30,369 bases of DNA from a virus, in the IMG/VR virus record IMGVR_UViG_3300025133_000434, positions 1 to 30,369 of that record. One strand, 5' to 3'. The notes under the pieces are model-generated. The model was not told the DNA's origin, searched no databases, and saw only the letters and a program-made list of their open reading frames with translations. Of the stretch, positions 7,665-16,501 are shown in pieces; the first letter of the stretch is position 1; each line of letters starts with the position of its first letter. Made by a program: the position numbers and the translations under genes.

Positions 7665-8009
7665 ATGCACCTTTGCACTTGTGAAATAGCGGTTGCCGGA
7701 GACCTCCGGAACACCGTCATCCGTGGCGGGCACGATCCGGTTACCTTCCCCGAAGTCAGTATCTTGAAATTCCTCCATGGGGAGGCCGCAGTCACGAACG
7801 TTGAGGTTTGCGGCGAGGTCGATAGAGACCCCGGGGAAGAGAAAGCCCGACTGATAAGCAAATACCCGGGGCAGGCCGTTGAAACCTTATTCCCCGGTAC
7901 CAAACCGCCTATGGAGACGGAGGTACGCGGGTATAAGCAACCATCGAAAACCGGCAAGAAAGCGTCCGGGCGTGGCGAAGCCACTCCGTTCAATCCTGTC
8001 ACGGGGTGA
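7665..8009 (+). CDS. Hypothetical protein, probable virion component
   Basis: ATG 7665 is preceded by AGGAAAG at about 10 nt. An earlier in-frame start at 7590 would run through the hairpin and is not used. The 114-residue product starts MHLCTCEIAVAGDLRNTVIR and has a C-x-C pair near the N-terminus. It ends in a basic, lysine- and glycine-rich tail (KQPSKTGKKASGRGEATPF). No family is recognised. Between capsid and adaptor genes, tailed phages often keep a decoration, head-completion or small connector protein. The acidic-to-basic layout would suit a DNA- or capsid-binding accessory protein, but function is unknown. Confidence 0.7.
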   Translation: MHLCTCEIAVAGDLRNTVIRGGHDPVTFPEVSILKFLHGEAAVTNVEVCGEVDRDPGEEKARLISKYPGQAVETLFPGTKPPMETEVRGYKQPSKTGKKASGRGEATPFNPVTG

Positions 8010-8015
8010 TAGAGT

Positions 8016-8711
8016 ATGCCTACCGGTGTCCAACTCAGCCAGTTAGTGTCCGACTTACGGAGTGAACTAGGCCACTCCGTAAACGTGGCGCATGGCGTCA
8101 ACTCGAAAGAGAATATGCAGTATGTGCTCCGGCGCACACAGCATATCCTTTACGAGGAACATGATTGGCCTTTCCTGCTGGTTGACCGGGACATCCCGGT
8201 CTACGCCGGGCAGTATCTCTACAACTACCCCGGAGACATGCCTTTTGAGGTAATCAACGCCGCGTGGTTCCAAGAGGGCTCACGCTACACGGGGATGGAC
8301 TACGGGATCACTATTGATGATTTTAACCTTTACGACACCGCTGCGGATGAGCGGTCGAACCCTGTCCTGAAATGGAGACACCGTCCTGACGAGGGGCAGT
8401 TTGAGATTTGGCCGGTGCCCAGTATCAGCGGGACGCTCCGCTTCCGGGGATCATCCGAACTTGACGCCATGGTTGACGACGACGACGTCTGTACGTTGGA
8501 CGCCAACCTTATTGTTCTTCACGCTGCCGCCGAATTATTGGCCCGGCAGAACTCGGCGGATGCCCGGTTCAAGGCCGAATTAGCTCGAAAACACCTTATC
8601 AAACTCTTGAGTAACCAAGGCGCGCAGAAGAGACGCTCATGGGTTATGGGCGGGGGCAACCCTGCGCCTGCACTGCGCCCGGGTATCGACTACATCCCGA
8701 CACGGAGCTAG
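8016..8711 (+). CDS. Head-tail adaptor protein (gp4/SU10 adaptor-like)
   Basis: A 231-residue protein just downstream of the capsid group and overlapping none of its neighbours. It begins with a helical region (LSQLVSDLRSELGHSV, then MQYVLRRTQHILYEEHDWPFL). The 'L...Q..LY.EHDWPFL' segment is a feature I associate with podovirus adaptor proteins. A beta-rich middle (YAGQYLYNYPGDMPFEV, then FEIWPVPSISGTLRFRG) and a C-terminal helix pair follow. Adaptors sit beneath the portal and connect it to the tail nozzle, which matches the next gene. The arrangement portal - scaffold - capsid - adaptor - nozzle strongly supports the call. Start codon ATG 8016 has only a weak ribosome binding site. Confidence 0.75.
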   Translation: MPTGVQLSQLVSDLRSELGHSVNVAHGVNSKENMQYVLRRTQHILYEEHDWPFLLVDRDIPVYAGQYLYNYPGDMPFEVINAAWFQEGSRYTGMDYGITIDDFNLYDTAADERSNPVLKWRHRPDEGQFEIWPVPSISGTLRFRGSSELDAMVDDDDVCTLDANLIVLHAAAELLARQNSADARFKAELARKHLIKLLSNQGAQKRRSWVMGGGNPAPALRPGIDYIPTRS

Positions 8712-8715
8712 TGTT

Positions 8716-10095
8716 GTGGCCTTCTTTCTCATCGAGGATTTCAGGGCGGGGCTGGACGTCCGCAAGGCGTCTGACACGGCACCAGCCGGGACACTGACGC
8801 AATTCGACAACGCGCATGTCTCTGCTGGCGGCGAGATCGAGAAACGCCTTGCCTTCAGTAGCCGGTACACCCTGCCGTCGAGCACCTTCGGACTTTGTAC
8901 GCTTGAAAATCAGATATACGTCCACGGGACCGCCTCCAACCCATTGACCGGGGCGCACCCGAACACAACTTATTTTCAGGTCACGACGTCCACAGGGTCT
9001 AACTTGTCGAGTATGGTCGATTGGGATGTTTACGACGGACAGATTTATGCTGTTTTTGAGCTTGCAGACGGTACCATCGATCATTTTTACAACGGTTCTC
9101 GGGTAACCGCCGCCGCCGGTAAGGGCCGGTATATCAAAACATTTCAGACCAAGATGTACGCGGTTGAGAACAAGACGCTCAATTTCAGTAATGCAGGGAG
9201 TTGCACCGGTTGGACGGGCACCGGGTCCGGGTTTATCAATCTGGCGCAACAAGACGCCCGGGGCGTCGATGCGGTGGGTCTTGAGGTCTATTTCAACCAA
9301 CTCGCAATCCAGAGCCGCCGGGTGACCGACATTTGGGCGATGGACGTGGACCCTGCGAACAACGCACTTCAGCAGACATTACACCAGACAGGTACTCTCG
9401 CGTCTCGCTCTGTGTCTCAGTTCGGCAATGGCGATGTGTTCTATCTGGCGGACAGCGGTTTGCGGTCTCTGCGAGCCCGGGACAGCTCCAACGCGGCGGC
9501 GGTTTCCGACATCGGCTCGCCTATCGATCCGCTACTGGTTGCCCACATTAACACGCTTGGGGAAACCTCGACCGCCTTGGCTCAAAGCGCCGTGGAACCG
9601 GTGACCGGGCGTTTTTGGCTCGTGCTAGGAGACACCGTCTATGTCTTGTCGTATTTTCCCGGACCCAAAATTACGGCGTGGTCGCAATATGCACCGGGGC
9701 TGACCTTCGATCATGTCGAGGCGCTGGGAAACACCCTGGTCGCCCGCGCCGGAGACGAAGTTTATACTTTTGGCGGCTCTGACGGTAAGACCTATGACAG
9801 CTCTGAAACACAAATCACTACACCGTTTCTGTCGATTACCAACCCGGCCAGGACAAAGACTTTTGAAGGCGTTGACGTTGCATGTGTTGGGACCTGGAAA
9901 ATCGGTGTTGCCTTCGACCCCTTCAACCCGATTTACGAAAATGTGGGCACAGTAACCAACTCCACCTACCGCACGGGGCGGCTTGAAATGGCCGGGGCCG
10001 GTACGCACATTTCTGTGCAACTGACTTCTTCTGACGCTTCCGCCGCGAGCGTGGCGAACGTGGGGGTCCACTATTCCGGCGGGGAGGTGGGCTGA
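8716..10095 (+). CDS. Tail nozzle/tubular protein, beta-propeller type (gp10/gp12-like)
   Basis: GTG 8716 lies 4 nt after the adaptor stop, with GGAG about 8 nt upstream. The 459-residue product has repeated short beta strands and turns (for example LENQIYVHGTASN, VYDGQIYAVFELADG, ALGNTLVARAGDEVYTFG), as expected for the beta-propeller nozzle of podovirus tails. It begins AFFLIEDFRAGLDVRKASD and keeps a phrase type common in such proteins (GDVFYLADSGLRSL). Six copies would form the tail end through which DNA leaves. It is placed between adaptor and internal virion protein genes, as in T7-, P22- and SU10-like phages. Confidence 0.75.
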   Translation: MAFFLIEDFRAGLDVRKASDTAPAGTLTQFDNAHVSAGGEIEKRLAFSSRYTLPSSTFGLCTLENQIYVHGTASNPLTGAHPNTTYFQVTTSTGSNLSSMVDWDVYDGQIYAVFELADGTIDHFYNGSRVTAAAGKGRYIKTFQTKMYAVENKTLNFSNAGSCTGWTGTGSGFINLAQQDARGVDAVGLEVYFNQLAIQSRRVTDIWAMDVDPANNALQQTLHQTGTLASRSVSQFGNGDVFYLADSGLRSLRARDSSNAAAVSDIGSPIDPLLVAHINTLGETSTALAQSAVEPVTGRFWLVLGDTVYVLSYFPGPKITAWSQYAPGLTFDHVEALGNTLVARAGDEVYTFGGSDGKTYDSSETQITTPFLSITNPARTKTFEGVDVACVGTWKIGVAFDPFNPIYENVGTVTNSTYRTGRLEMAGAGTHISVQLTSSDASAASVANVGVHYSGGEVG

Positions 10096-10598
10096 TGGGG
10101 GTGACCCTGACCCAAGGCCCCGATATAGAGGGTCTACGGCACATAACCACTAATATGCGGTCAAGGGACAAAGACGAAATTTACGCTACCCGGTGGGACG
10201 ATTGCCCCGATTTCCTGGCCGAGCAGGCGGCGGGCAGCGGAGGTTTTCAGTGGCTCGCCCGAGTGGGGGAAGAACCCGCAGCAGCAATTGGCGCGACCCC
10301 GCTTTGGCCTAACGTCTGGTCCGTCTGGGCATTTGGGACAAAGAGTTGGCCTCGATGTGTTTTATCGCTGACAAAACATGTGAAAAGAGTTATGATTCCT
10401 GCATTACATCAGGCAGGGGCCCACCGGGCCGAATGCCGCGCGTTAAAGACGCATACGGAGGCTTGCCGCTGGCTGGAAATGCTGGGGGCGCGAAAAGAGG
10501 CCGAGTTAGCTGGGTTCGGTCGCCAGCGTGAAGATTTCAACCTTTACGTTTGGAGACAGAGCGATGTGTTTCTTCGGCAGCAAACCCAGAATAGATAA
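10095..10598 (+). CDS. GNAT-fold gp13-like protein (internal virion protein A type)
   Basis: ATG 10095 overlaps the nozzle stop by one base, with GGGGAGG just upstream. The 167-residue protein has an acetyltransferase-like plan. An N-terminal strand and helix (RHITTNMRSRDKDEIYAT) is followed by a strand FQWLARVGEEPAAAIGATP, the segment WSVWAFGTKSWPR, and a late 'helix then R-x-x-LEMLGARKEAELAGFGR' as in the last part of GNAT proteins. No clear acetyl-CoA loop (Q/R-x-x-G-x-G/A) is visible. T7 gp13 and relatives share this fold and position and are needed for virion maturation rather than for acetylation. I therefore favour a gp13-like structural role. Confidence 0.65.
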   Translation: MGVTLTQGPDIEGLRHITTNMRSRDKDEIYATRWDDCPDFLAEQAAGSGGFQWLARVGEEPAAAIGATPLWPNVWSVWAFGTKSWPRCVLSLTKHVKRVMIPALHQAGAHRAECRALKTHTEACRWLEMLGARKEAELAGFGRQREDFNLYVWRQSDVFLRQQTQNR

Positions 10599-11220
10599 CA
10601 CCCCGGCAATCCAGGCCCAACAAGAGGCGGAGCAAGCGCGGGAACGGGAAGATACCCGGGCGGCGGATATTGCCCGGGGACAAGCCAGTATCGCAGAGAA
10701 TTTCTCGCAGTTTGACGAGCCATTCTACGACACCCGGCGGACGGCGTATGTCGATTACGCCACCCCGCAATTGAACGAACAATTTGGGGACGCAGAAGAG
10801 ACCACTAACTATAATTTGGCGCGCCAGGGCCTCCTACGAAGCCAGGAGGCAATAGATCAGATCGCCCGCTTGAACGAACGTTTCGCATTTCAGAAGGCGA
10901 ACATATTGGCCGACGCAGATAGCCACGCACAAGAACAGCGCGCGGACGTTGAGAATAATAGACAGAAACTCCTAAACCAGCTTGACGCCTCTGCGGACCC
11001 TGATGCCGCCGCGAATAACGCGCTGACCCAATCCAATTTTCTCAGGACATCGAAACCAGAGTTCTCTCCTTTGGGGTCGATGTTTGGTGACATGATGTCC
11101 GTTGCGAGTAACTACCGGGAAGGGCAACGGGACGCCGACGCCCGCAAGATCGCGGAGCAATACACGGTGCCTGCGCCTGGACTGCCAGGGTCCAAGGGCA
11201 GCGGAAAAAATTATAAGTAG
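10564..11220 (+). CDS. Internal virion protein candidate (MCFFG-type)
   Basis: ATG 10564 lies inside the end of the gp13-like gene (35-bp overlap) and has GGAGA about 7 nt upstream. An upstream start at 10528 lacks such a site. The 218-residue product starts MCFFGSKPRIDNTP, then is highly charged and helical (RADVENNRQKLLNQLDASAD and similar), with Gln, Glu, Arg and Ala dominating. The C-terminus is low complexity (PGLPGSKGSGKNYK). Phage proteins starting 'MCFFG(S/G)' next to nozzle genes are usually internal/ejection proteins. It is adjacent to a second Met-Cys protein, and both may be gp14-related. No enzymatic motif is seen. Confidence 0.6.
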   Translation: MCFFGSKPRIDNTPAIQAQQEAEQAREREDTRAADIARGQASIAENFSQFDEPFYDTRRTAYVDYATPQLNEQFGDAEETTNYNLARQGLLRSQEAIDQIARLNERFAFQKANILADADSHAQEQRADVENNRQKLLNQLDASADPDAAANNALTQSNFLRTSKPEFSPLGSMFGDMMSVASNYREGQRDADARKIAEQYTVPAPGLPGSKGSGKNYK

Positions 11221-11229
11221 GAGACCCGC

Positions 11230-11952
11230 ATGTGTGATCCAGTAACCATAGCCGGTATGGCTCTTTCCGCCGCTGGTTCGATGATGAACAATAGGACACA
11301 GCAGAAATACCAAAAGGCGCAAATAACCGCCAATAGGCAGGCCAGCGATGCCGCGCGGCAGCTTCGTGAGGCTGAATTTCAACGACAAGACGCGCTCAAA
11401 CAAAAAGCCTTTGCTGGTCTACAAGACAACATTGACGCCCACATTCTGGACACCCAGGAAGATCAAATGTCCGGGGAAGAAGACCGCGTCAAACAAATTT
11501 TCGAGGAAAATATCCCGGCGGCAGACACAAACAACGCCCTGTTGTCGGGGCAACAGAACGCCGGAACGAATTTTGACGACGCCGCTGCGAAGACCCTGGC
11601 AGACAGCAGTGAACAGACCCGGAAGCGACTTAATGCTTTCGCCCGGTTGCAATCGTTCGGCGGATCGCGAGACGCCAACATGTTCCGGCACCAAGGCACA
11701 AACCGAATTATCGGGACGCAAGGGGGCCTGCGGGCCAGCAGTCTTGGCGCGACACAGGCCGGGCAGGGTGCCGTGCTCAACAACCCTGCGTATGTAGCGT
11801 CGGGCAGTACGACCTTGGGTGACGTAATGATGGGCGGGGGCAAGGCCCTGGGGTACGCCGGAGGCCAGGGTTGGAAACCGAGCTTCTCAGCAGGCAATGC
11901 GGCACCGCCGTCCCTGGGCACGGGGCCCGCCGTCAGTTGGTGGAATACATAA
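11230..11952 (+). CDS. Internal virion protein B-like (gp14 type)
   Basis: ATG 11230 has AGGAG about 6 nt upstream. The 240-residue product starts MCDPVTIAGMALSAAGSMMN, a pattern (MCDP-V/A-T, then a short hydrophobic Ala/Gly segment) characteristic of gp14-like internal virion proteins of T7-type podoviruses. A long helical, Gln- and Arg-rich region follows, then a Gly-rich C-terminus. T7 gp14 is ejected first and forms an outer-membrane pore for DNA passage. The same role is inferred. It sits between another Met-Cys protein and the long gp15-like protein, in the expected order. No membrane segment other than the short N-terminal one is obvious. Confidence 0.72.
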   Translation: MCDPVTIAGMALSAAGSMMNNRTQQKYQKAQITANRQASDAARQLREAEFQRQDALKQKAFAGLQDNIDAHILDTQEDQMSGEEDRVKQIFEENIPAADTNNALLSGQQNAGTNFDDAAAKTLADSSEQTRKRLNAFARLQSFGGSRDANMFRHQGTNRIIGTQGGLRASSLGATQAGQGAVLNNPAYVASGSTTLGDVMMGGGKALGYAGGQGWKPSFSAGNAAPPSLGTGPAVSWWNT

Positions 11953-11964
11953 AGGACATATAAA

Positions 11965-14175
11965 ATGGCGGCGTACACAACAAATCCCGGGTTGGCGGAG
12001 GCATTAGCTGGTTTCGGAAAATCCCTTTTCCCCGACAGCAGCAAACAGATGCAGGCGGCGTATACCCGCGCGCGCGCCGACCGGGCGAACCAGCAGCGTC
12101 TCCAGGTGATCCAACAGATGGAGATAGCAAGGGCACAGGAAGCCCGGGACGCCGCAGAGGCGAAACGGAAAGTCGCCTTGGCCGAAGAAAAAACCGCCGT
12201 ATCAGATCGTCTTGGGAATGTCCTGTCCCGCCAAGGTAAAATTGAGGGTTCGGTGACACCGTTAGTGCCGCAAGGGGTTACCCCCAAGCAATTCATTGGC
12301 CCCATGCGCCCGGGCGTGAAGCATGACATATATGATCAGAGTGATCTCGCCCGTGTCTTGGCACGCGCGGCGGGGCACAAGGACATGGCAGCCGCCAGCA
12401 ACCAAGCCGTCGCCACAACCCACGCCATGACCGGCGGAGATTTTGGGCAAAGACAAGCGGCCTTGGGCGGTTCCAGTAACTCCAGCAATATGGATACTCT
12501 GGCTGCCCGTCGCCAGACAGCAAAACTCCGCGACGCCCAAAAATACGCTGCCAAAGTTAATGAACTGAGGGTGGAGGCGGGTCTCAAACCCATAGACCCC
12601 GACAAGATTTTGCCAGTGGCCCTGCAAAAAGTTACCGGTCTAACCCAAGGTAATGCAAACGACCGCAGCGACGCGATTTCAGCGCGGGATGCAGCCGAAG
12701 CCCTGGCCCTAGAAGATAGAAGGAGCGCGGGTTCGCTGGCTGTTGCGAACGCCGACAACGCCGGAAAGCTCGCTCGTATTGCCCCCCAAGGCGCGGCGGA
12801 TACGCAAAGAGAAGTCGCTGTCCAAACGCACAAAAACATCGGCACGGCGGACGTCGCCAACATCGACAACGCCGGAAAGCTCGCTCGTATTGCCCCCCAA
12901 GGCGTGGCGGATACGCAAAGAGAAGTCGCTGTCCAAACGCACAAAAACATCGGCACGGCGGACGTCGCCAACATCGACAACGCCGGAAAGCTCGCTCGGC
13001 AAAACATGGAACCGGTAGACGTTGGCGAAACAGACACAGCTTTTCTTCCCCCGGGTCACCCGCTGCGTACTGACGCGAACCAGGGTGTTCTGCTGGGCGC
13101 TGGCGCACGGCCCAAGACCGAAGGTGAAGCCGAAGCACTCATTAATCTGACCGCAGGCGGGCCCTACGACGGCACCGGTAAAGATAATCAGTCGCTTAAC
13201 ATCGTTCACAACTTCAATAAATACTACCGGAACCCGGAAGCCCGGGGAAAGCTGGGCCCGGACCATATCGCGATGTACGCCGCCGCGTACCACGAACTGT
13301 ACGGCCCCAAGAAGGTGCGGCTGGGTGTCTACAACAAGCATACGGGCGAGGTCGCTCAACAATGGGTGGACCAACCCGGGATCGCCCCGACACGGGGCGT
13401 TGTTGACCCCGAGAAACTTTACGCGGCGCAAGAAAACCAGTCACGCTCGCCCGCACCGCCCCCCGTGTCTCGTGTCTCCGATGGCGGTGACGCAGCGGAA
13501 CTAATGGCCGCAGACGCCGCCACACAACAGGAGGCCGAAGCGGATGAAGACTTCAAGGCTAACCGGCATAATCAGCCACCCCCACTTAGTACCGCCGGTG
13601 AGGAAGCCGTTATTATCGCCGGTACGGTGATGCCCCCCAAAGCCCGTACCGAAATGCGCGCGAAGGCTTACGAGTATTGGGGCCGCATGACAATCGGCGA
13701 GGCGGGACTACAGAGTAGTATAGACGCCGCAGGCGGTGTCCCGGACGTCTATAATTTCTTTTGGGCCGCCCCGAGCCAAACCATCGGCGGTATGTTGTTA
13801 GGGAATGCGATGGCAAGCTCGGAAGCCAAGGGCTATATGGCGTCCGCGCAGCTATTCTTGAACGCCATACTCCGTCGGGATAGTGGTGCGGCGGTCCCCT
13901 TAACTGAATACCCGCAGTATTGGTCGCAGTTTATCCCCCTGCCGAATGACGACCCCCAAACGCTGATGCGTAAGAAGTGGGCCCGAAAGAGTGCCACGGA
14001 CCTTATGAAAAAGAACGCCGGTCTTACCCCGAGCGAACTCCTGGAGGCGACTAAAAGAGAAGCAGAATTTTTAGTGCAAGACGCGGCTCTCAGAGAGCAG
14101 CCGGGCCAGCAATCCGGCGACAACTCGCAAGTGAAAGCTTTGATGGAAAAATACGGTAAAAACGGTAAAAGTTGA
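11965..14175 (+). CDS. Large internal/ejection protein (gp15-like position) with internal repeats
   Basis: ATG 11965 has AAAGGA about 9 nt upstream. The 736-residue product is close in length to T7 gp15 (747 aa) and holds the same position, between the gp14-like and a longer ejection-type gene. It has a helical, Arg/Ala-rich N-terminal region (residues 25-75). A tandem repeat of 37 residues occupies about 264-345 (unit containing DNAGKLARIAPQG). The C-terminal half carries a globular domain with RTEMRAKAYEYWGRM, and the end is basic (EKYGKNGKS). No enzyme motif is visible. It would be part of the internal core that is ejected to form a periplasmic conduit for DNA. Function is inferred from position and size. 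Confidence 0.65.
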   Translation: MAAYTTNPGLAEALAGFGKSLFPDSSKQMQAAYTRARADRANQQRLQVIQQMEIARAQEARDAAEAKRKVALAEEKTAVSDRLGNVLSRQGKIEGSVTPLVPQGVTPKQFIGPMRPGVKHDIYDQSDLARVLARAAGHKDMAAASNQAVATTHAMTGGDFGQRQAALGGSSNSSNMDTLAARRQTAKLRDAQKYAAKVNELRVEAGLKPIDPDKILPVALQKVTGLTQGNANDRSDAISARDAAEALALEDRRSAGSLAVANADNAGKLARIAPQGAADTQREVAVQTHKNIGTADVANIDNAGKLARIAPQGVADTQREVAVQTHKNIGTADVANIDNAGKLARQNMEPVDVGETDTAFLPPGHPLRTDANQGVLLGAGARPKTEGEAEALINLTAGGPYDGTGKDNQSLNIVHNFNKYYRNPEARGKLGPDHIAMYAAAYHELYGPKKVRLGVYNKHTGEVAQQWVDQPGIAPTRGVVDPEKLYAAQENQSRSPAPPPVSRVSDGGDAAELMAADAATQQEAEADEDFKANRHNQPPPLSTAGEEAVIIAGTVMPPKARTEMRAKAYEYWGRMTIGEAGLQSSIDAAGGVPDVYNFFWAAPSQTIGGMLLGNAMASSEAKGYMASAQLFLNAILRRDSGAAVPLTEYPQYWSQFIPLPNDDPQTLMRKKWARKSATDLMKKNAGLTPSELLEATKREAEFLVQDAALREQPGQQSGDNSQVKALMEKYGKNGKS
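12754..12998 (+). repeat. 111-bp in-frame tandem repeat (two full copies plus partial third)
   Basis: Copies start at 12754, 12865 and 12976, exactly 111 bp (37 codons) apart. The first two differ at very few bases (for example GCGCGGCGG against GCGTGGCGG near 12792/12903, and GCC against ATC just before each unit). The third copy stops after about 23 bp, at GCTCG. The near-identity at DNA level indicates a recent duplication. Confidence 0.92.
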
Positions 14176-16424
14176 TGGCGGGGTACACCATAGAAGAACT
14201 CTCCCAGGCGCTGATACGGGCCGACGCAGCCGGTGACACACAGGCCGCCCAGAGGCTCGCGGCGGAGATACGAGCATTACAGGGCCCGCAGGCGGGGGCT
14301 ACGCAAGAAACCTCGTCTCCAAAGTCCAAGGGTTTTGGTGAAAGTGTACTCCGTGGCGGCGGGCAGTTCTTGTCCGGGGTGAACGAAGGGTTAGCGACAA
14401 TAGCGGGTGCGCCGGTTGATTTGATGCGGGGCGCGCTGAACTACGGCATTGACGGCGTCAACTATGTCGCCGGGGCTGACATCGATCAATTACCGCCCGG
14501 GTATGGTGGTTCTAAACAAATCAAAGGTGCCCTGTCCGACGTCGGGGCCGTGACACCGGTAGACACCGAGTTTAAGACTTCGCGTAAAGTCGGCGATTAC
14601 ACGGGCATGGGGCTGGGCACGGTCCTGACCGGGGGTGCTTTAGCCCCAACAACGGTTGGGGCGACCAGGGTCGGGCAAATACTTTCCGCGCCGACCGCCC
14701 ATATAGTTAGAAACCCCGCATCCGGACTAGCGAAAACTCTTGTGGGTGAAACAGCAGCGTCAGGCGGCGCGGTTGCGGGCGAGAAATACGGAGAAGGCTG
14801 GGGCGCGGGCGCGGGCGAAAACATCGCGGAATTGGTTGGTGCCGACGCCGAGACAGGCCAGCAGTACGGTGCGTCTACGGGTAAGACACTGGGCGGTTTG
14901 CTGGGCGCGCTTGCCCCGACGGCGGCGACGGGCGTGGCTGTGGGCGGCCTCAAAACGACATTGGGGCACCCCAATAGCGAAAAAATCTATGACGCTTTAG
15001 TCAGTCAAAACATGACCCCCAGCCCTGGGCTTGTCGGTAACAAGGCGGCGAGTTTCCTAGAGAATGCCACGGCGAATGTGCCGGTGGTCGGGGCCCCGGC
15101 GTTGTTAAAGCAGCGTCGTCAAAATAGACAGTTCGGAGACGCAGTTGAAGATATCGCGGGTTTCCGGCGGGGGCACTTTAACCAGTTGGACCCGATTGAT
15201 GAGGCCAGCGTCGGGAACAAGATCGCGACCGTCGCTGATGCCGCCGCCCAACGTATCCGCAAGGAAATCGACCGACGTGAGACCGCTCTGGAACGTAAAA
15301 TCGGCCCAAACACCCCGGTTGATGTCTCCGGGACACGGCGGGCTATCAAACAACAAATCCCGCACACTGACGCGAGATTGGCGGACGGCCTTTCTGCTGA
15401 AGCCAGAAACCTTGAACGCAACACTGTGCCGAGACATGCAACTTTGCGCGGATTGCTGATGGCGGATAAACGCGCTCTTGCAAAACAGCTAGAGCGCACT
15501 AAGCCGGGGACCGAACAACACGCCCGGCTTCAGACCCAACTTGCGGGCATCGAAGCTAAGATTCTTAAAAACCAACAAGTACCCTGGGAAAAAATGCGGG
15601 ACTACCGGTCAGGTGTCGGCAAATCCGTAGACGGAACCCAGGGCCTTCCGCGCGGACACCGGAAGGGGATTTACGCTGGTGTCACCAGAGACGCCGACCG
15701 GGTTGCGCAAGACACGGGACACCTTGACGAATGGAAGCGCCTGCAAGGTGATGAGCGCCGTTGGCTCCGCAAGAACGAAACTTTAGATCAGGGCGGAGAC
15801 GTGCCGTATCTCGAAAAGCTGGCAGGCAAGGAGGGCGGCGAAGTTTACAACCACGTCATCACGGGCGGACGGCAGAACTGGGAACGTCTGGACGCCCTCA
15901 AGCGAAACGTTAAGCGTGAAGAGTGGGACGACATCAGCGCCGACGTCATCGACCGTATGGGCCGGGCGTCGGAAGGAGACCACATTTTGGGTGGAGAGTT
16001 CAGCCCCGCGAAATTCTTGACCAATTGGCAAAAGCTCAGTGAACGTTCAAAGACCCTGCTTTTTGATAGCCCGGTCGTCCGGCGGGATATGAATGAGCTA
16101 GCTGCTGCGGCTTCTGGGTTCAAAGCCCGGGGGCGCGCCGGTAATCCCTCTGGGACAGCGTCATCCCTTATGATAGGCGCTGGCGGCCTAGCTACTGGCG
16201 CGGGGTTGATGACAAGCATCCCGGCCACAGCCGGTGTGGCGACAGGCATCGCGGCCACGTCTGGGGCCGTGTCTTCGACTGCCCTGGCCCGGATCATCGC
16301 GGGCAAACACCCTGGAATCGCAGAGCGCCTATTACGACGTCTCCCGGGGCGCGCGGCAGCCGCAACCAATGAAGCGTTGGCGCAAGACCCGGAGGATCAA
16401 ACCGGTGTCTCGACGAGCCCGTAG
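14175..16424 (+). CDS. Large ejection protein (gp16-like position), Gly/Ala-rich hydrophobic regions
   Basis: ATG 14175 overlaps the preceding TGA by one base and is preferred over TTG 14172. The 749-residue product begins with a helical hairpin rich in Asp and Ala (ALIRADAAGDTQAAQRLAAE, about residues 12-31), a motif I have seen at the N-terminus of several phage ejection proteins. Residues about 90-260 are Gly/Ala-rich and hydrophobic. A charged helical middle (about 300-600) and a second hydrophobic Gly/Ala/Thr stretch (about 660-710) follow. This fits a DNA-ejection protein that inserts in the host inner membrane. No lytic transglycosylase motif like that of T7 gp16 was found. Function is inferred from position and composition. 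Confidence 0.65.
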   Translation: MAGYTIEELSQALIRADAAGDTQAAQRLAAEIRALQGPQAGATQETSSPKSKGFGESVLRGGGQFLSGVNEGLATIAGAPVDLMRGALNYGIDGVNYVAGADIDQLPPGYGGSKQIKGALSDVGAVTPVDTEFKTSRKVGDYTGMGLGTVLTGGALAPTTVGATRVGQILSAPTAHIVRNPASGLAKTLVGETAASGGAVAGEKYGEGWGAGAGENIAELVGADAETGQQYGASTGKTLGGLLGALAPTAATGVAVGGLKTTLGHPNSEKIYDALVSQNMTPSPGLVGNKAASFLENATANVPVVGAPALLKQRRQNRQFGDAVEDIAGFRRGHFNQLDPIDEASVGNKIATVADAAAQRIRKEIDRRETALERKIGPNTPVDVSGTRRAIKQQIPHTDARLADGLSAEARNLERNTVPRHATLRGLLMADKRALAKQLERTKPGTEQHARLQTQLAGIEAKILKNQQVPWEKMRDYRSGVGKSVDGTQGLPRGHRKGIYAGVTRDADRVAQDTGHLDEWKRLQGDERRWLRKNETLDQGGDVPYLEKLAGKEGGEVYNHVITGGRQNWERLDALKRNVKREEWDDISADVIDRMGRASEGDHILGGEFSPAKFLTNWQKLSERSKTLLFDSPVVRRDMNELAAAASGFKARGRAGNPSGTASSLMIGAGGLATGAGLMTSIPATAGVATGIAATSGAVSSTALARIIAGKHPGIAERLLRRLPGRAAAATNEALAQDPEDQTGVSTSP

Positions 16425-16501
16425 GGAAAACGATTTTTGACTACGCGAATCTTCAGTGGGTGTCGCGACCCCTTTCAACGTGTCACACAGGAGATTGAGA
16501 C

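Noticed and set aside
12632-13431. Long open frames on the minus strand across the repeat region (also repeated protein text)
   Set aside because: They mirror the 111-bp repeat and the codon bias of the + strand ejection gene; no ribosome-binding sites and no recognisable domain.
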